DNA of 64,000 bases, from NCBI GenBank assembly GCA_035274845.1, contig DATENU010000020.1:1-64000 (forward strand). Direction: 5' to 3'. Made by a program: the position numbers and the translations under genes. Of this stretch, positions 61,983-64,000 are shown piece by piece. The notes beneath the pieces were generated by a model, which saw only the letters and a list, made by a program, of their open reading frames with translations, did not search any database and was not told where the DNA came from. Each line of letters starts with the position of its first letter. Within the stretch, counting starts at the first letter, position 1. Source of the stretch: Chthoniobacterales bacterium. GTDB taxonomy: Bacteria; Verrucomicrobiota; Verrucomicrobiia; Chthoniobacterales; UBA10450.

Positions 61983-63949
61983 TTGTGTTTCACCTCCTTT
62001 CGGTCGTCGTTTGATAAATCTATCCGAGGGCGGAGACTTAGCCCGTTTAGGTCTCGGCATCCGCCTGACGAAAACGCGTCTAACGCCGACTTGGTTCTGT
62101 CGGTCGAGCGCCGTTCGCGCCCGCGCAGCCAAAATTCCAACGAAAGGACGCGCAGCAATGACGGCGTTGCACTGCAGAGTCCATGTTTTGCTCGAAAGAG
62201 TTCGCGGAGGAATGATTCTCCGTGGATGTAGCCCAGTTTGGAGACTTCGGCATCGCTAAACATGTGCACTAAGTCGGACCAAGTACGGGACAGACCCCGC
62301 AATAGTGACTCATCCGGACCTTGTTTGCTTTTACGTAATCGTATGGCCTCCGGCAAAACGCCTTTCATGGCCCGGCGATGAATGGATCGGGATTCGGTCG
62401 GGCGAAGTTTTTGGCCGGCCGGAATGCCGATTAGGAATTCGACAAGGCATCTGTCTAGGAATGGATAGCTAACATCACAACATCCTTGCTCGCGGTAATA
62501 GCATTGGGACGTAAAGGAAATCGCCTCATCAAGCAGTTTACGTTGTTGTCCGCGCACAACGTCGAATAGTAGTCCAGCGGGCTGCCTGTTCACTCCACGC
62601 TCCGGTCGCCCCAGGCGCTCCACTAGAACAGGGCCCATCCACGACCTCGGGAAAATGGTGCTAGGTATTTGCGGTCTCCGTAGGCAAATAGACATCAGCG
62701 GCCCGACCAGGCCTGTCCAGAGCAACTCCATCGTGGTGGCTTTGTGCGCATTAGCCCAGTTTTTGGCTGCGCGGAAAGCTGCGAACGGTTTCCCTCGCTT
62801 CATCAGAGAAATTAGGTCCGGGCAAAGGACCTCCTCGTTCAGGGTTACTTGATCCCCTCCGAAGCCAGATAACAGGCTCGAAGCGCCCAGCGATTCGAGA
62901 GTTCTCTGCAATCCTGCAAACATATCGTGAAAGAGCTCGAGACAGCTCGGTCGGAATGCCATTGACGGAGACAGCCGCACTATATTGTGATCTTCGAGAA
63001 AGAGCGTCCTCGCTTCTCGGAACTGCTCGACTTCCCTGATGAACCGTCGCTCGTCCGATGTTCGCGATCCGTCGTAAAGGTAAGAGACGGTTGCGATTTT
63101 CCCGACGTCCTTCCCCAGCACTCCAGATAACTGATCGGCGACGCAGACAATGGACGAAGAATCCAAGCCGCCACTTAGCTCGGCGATCGACACGCCGGGC
63201 ATTGTTAATCGTCGCTCCACGCTTTGAGTGAACAACTCTCGAAAGCGAGCCTCATAATCGGCGTCGCTTTCCAATCTTACCTCGTCGCATGACTCAGCAC
63301 TCCAGAAACGGCGGTGACTCACATTTTGCTCGCTAATGCACGTGACATGACCGGGCCGTATGGCAAAAATACCACGGTAAGGAGTCTTGCCATGGTCTTC
63401 AGTCGCCAGGAGATAGCTGGCGAGGTATTCCTTATCAAGTTCTGGGGCGCCTCCGAAATGCTCTACGAAATAACTTAATTCCGAACACCAAATCGCCATC
63501 GAATCGTCAATGTAATAATATAATGGTCGGGTGCCGAACGGATCTCGCGCCAGATATAATTGTCTGGTTACCGGATCCCAACAGGCTAGTGCGTAGTCAC
63601 CTATGAGACGCGACCACAGCGCCGGCCCTAGGGCTGAATATGCCTTCGCCACTAACGGAGCGTCTTCGACCCCCTCGTCATGCCATTCACAGGCCGCTGC
63701 AATACTCGATCGGTTATCAAGACGTCCATCCCATGCGAGAAGAACCTTGTTGTCATCGGACACCGGTTGAGTCGGCAACGCCAGATCCCTCATTGTTGTC
63801 ATTGACATTGCGACCCCTGCTGCTCGCGCGCTGCGCACTCGCCGCCGAGGGTCCAAGCGAAGGAGATGCGCTTCCAAGCCGGTACAAAGCTCGTGGGGAT
63901 CCTGCGAGCGTTGCCTAAAGAAAATGCCGCCGTGCCGAGTGACATTCAT
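61979..63949 (-). CDS. Lasso peptide cyclase (asparagine synthetase-like, C protein)
   Basis: 656 residues. An N-terminal Ntn-glutaminase-like domain (~1-190) lacks the Cys at position 2, so it cannot be a glutaminase. The AsnB domain has the PP-loop SIAELSGGLDSSSIVCVAD, LLSGFGGDQVT, and the C-terminal SYPFLDRCLVEFLIGIPAGQ and RKSKQGPD segments. Such cyclases adenylate the ring Asp/Glu and form the isopeptide bond with the core N-terminus. It is coupled to A1 by a TTGA overlap, and its last codons encode the A1 ribosome site. ATG at 63949. The B proteins should lie upstream, past the window edge. Confidence 0.85.
   Translation of the reverse strand: MNVTRHGGIFFRQRSQDPHELCTGLEAHLLRLDPRRRVRSARAAGVAMSMTTMRDLALPTQPVSDDNKVLLAWDGRLDNRSSIAAACEWHDEGVEDAPLVAKAYSALGPALWSRLIGDYALACWDPVTRQLYLARDPFGTRPLYYYIDDSMAIWCSELSYFVEHFGGAPELDKEYLASYLLATEDHGKTPYRGIFAIRPGHVTCISEQNVSHRRFWSAESCDEVRLESDADYEARFRELFTQSVERRLTMPGVSIAELSGGLDSSSIVCVADQLSGVLGKDVGKIATVSYLYDGSRTSDERRFIREVEQFREARTLFLEDHNIVRLSPSMAFRPSCLELFHDMFAGLQRTLESLGASSLLSGFGGDQVTLNEEVLCPDLISLMKRGKPFAAFRAAKNWANAHKATTMELLWTGLVGPLMSICLRRPQIPSTIFPRSWMGPVLVERLGRPERGVNRQPAGLLFDVVRGQQRKLLDEAISFTSQCYYREQGCCDVSYPFLDRCLVEFLIGIPAGQKLRPTESRSIHRRAMKGVLPEAIRLRKSKQGPDESLLRGLSRTWSDLVHMFSDAEVSKLGYIHGESFLRELFRAKHGLCSATPSLLRVLSLEFWLRGRERRSTDRTKSALDAFSSGGCRDLNGLSLRPRIDLSNDDRKEVKHN
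61991..62000 (-). promoter_or_regulatory. Shine-Dalgarno site of precursor A1
   Basis: AAAGGAGGTG inside the last codons of the cyclase gene, eight bases before TTG 61982. The identical site and spacing recur 184 bases downstream for A2, so the duplicated unit includes the ribosome site. Confidence 0.85.
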
Positions 63950-64000
63950 CTGTTCAAAACCGATCTAGCTCGGGGTACAAGCCTTTCACACGAGCGTTGT

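Noticed and set aside
61842-62132. A longer 96-residue version of precursor A1
   Set aside because: The extra N-terminal part is the cyclase C-terminus in another frame; the perfect Shine-Dalgarno site fixes the TTG at 61982.
61979-63949. True glutamine-dependent asparagine synthetase
   Set aside because: The N-terminal Cys nucleophile is missing, and the gene is coupled to precursor peptides and an exporter.
1-64000. CRISPR arrays, tRNA or rRNA genes, insertion sequences
   Set aside because: Looked for spaced direct repeats, T-loop-like sequences and transposase motifs by eye; none seen.

Overview
The window looks like a chromosomal segment of a Gram-negative, GC-rich soil-type bacterium, most likely Verrucomicrobiota (Chthoniobacterales/Spartobacteria-like). 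This placement is an inference. It rests on the menaquinone futalosine genes mqnE and mqnA, a secreted protein with tandem 'RGIGPSL...NDNWQDD...GKNGGTG' modules, a dockerin-bearing secreted Rhs protein, a Trp/Tyr-rich YXWGXW-type protein, and many genes that lack a clear Shine-Dalgarno site. I could not run any search.

Region 1 (1-4413) is the tail of the ribosomal-protein/secretion operon: secY (partial), adk, map, infA, rpmJ, rpsM, rpsK, rpsD. SecY has an extra C-terminal membrane helix, S11 has a long low-complexity N-terminal extension, a terminator-like hairpin sits between infA and rpmJ, and rpoA/rplQ do not follow rpsD.

Region 2 (4422-40263) is ordinary housekeeping DNA in short operons. 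It holds a receiver-only regulator, a DUF2934 protein, a holin-superfamily membrane protein coupled to an Anbu-type proteasome-like peptidase, trpF, a secretin, an ECF sigma factor, mqnE-mqnA, a DUF72 gene-recJ-recG-degP, a YXWGXW protein, asd, two L,D-transpeptidases, a complete histidine-utilisation operon (hutH-hutU-ftcD-hutG-hutI), tig-clpP-clpX, cinA, an FKBP isomerase, nadD-rsfS, nagZ, a zinc-ribbon coiled-coil protein and ychF. rsfS appears to start at a non-canonical ATC codon.

Region 3 (about 40264-54954) is accessory. It has a broken gene resembling SIR2-like proteins, the modular secreted protein, a 1748-residue secreted Rhs/YD-repeat protein with a dockerin-type module inserted in its shell and an unrecognised C-terminal tip, two small membrane proteins that could be immunity candidates, a truncated TIR gene, and a 1379-residue TIR-transmembrane-WD40 protein. 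Together these suggest a conflict/defence neighbourhood.

Region 4 (55019-64000, all minus strand) is the most interesting part: a compact, apparently single operon for a lasso-type RiPP. In transcription order it has an asparagine-synthetase-like lasso cyclase, two tandem near-identical 46-residue precursors, an ABC exporter, a GMC oxidoreductase, a gluconate-dehydrogenase-subunit-3-like partner and an ADOP-type permease. The precursors have a YxxP leader and predicted cores that begin Gly and carry Asp at position 8, followed by CCxC and an acidic tail. The B genes (RRE and leader peptidase) are not in the window and probably lie beyond its right edge. Oxidoreductase genes inside a lasso operon, together with the Cys-containing cores, make this the best candidate for an undescribed system here.
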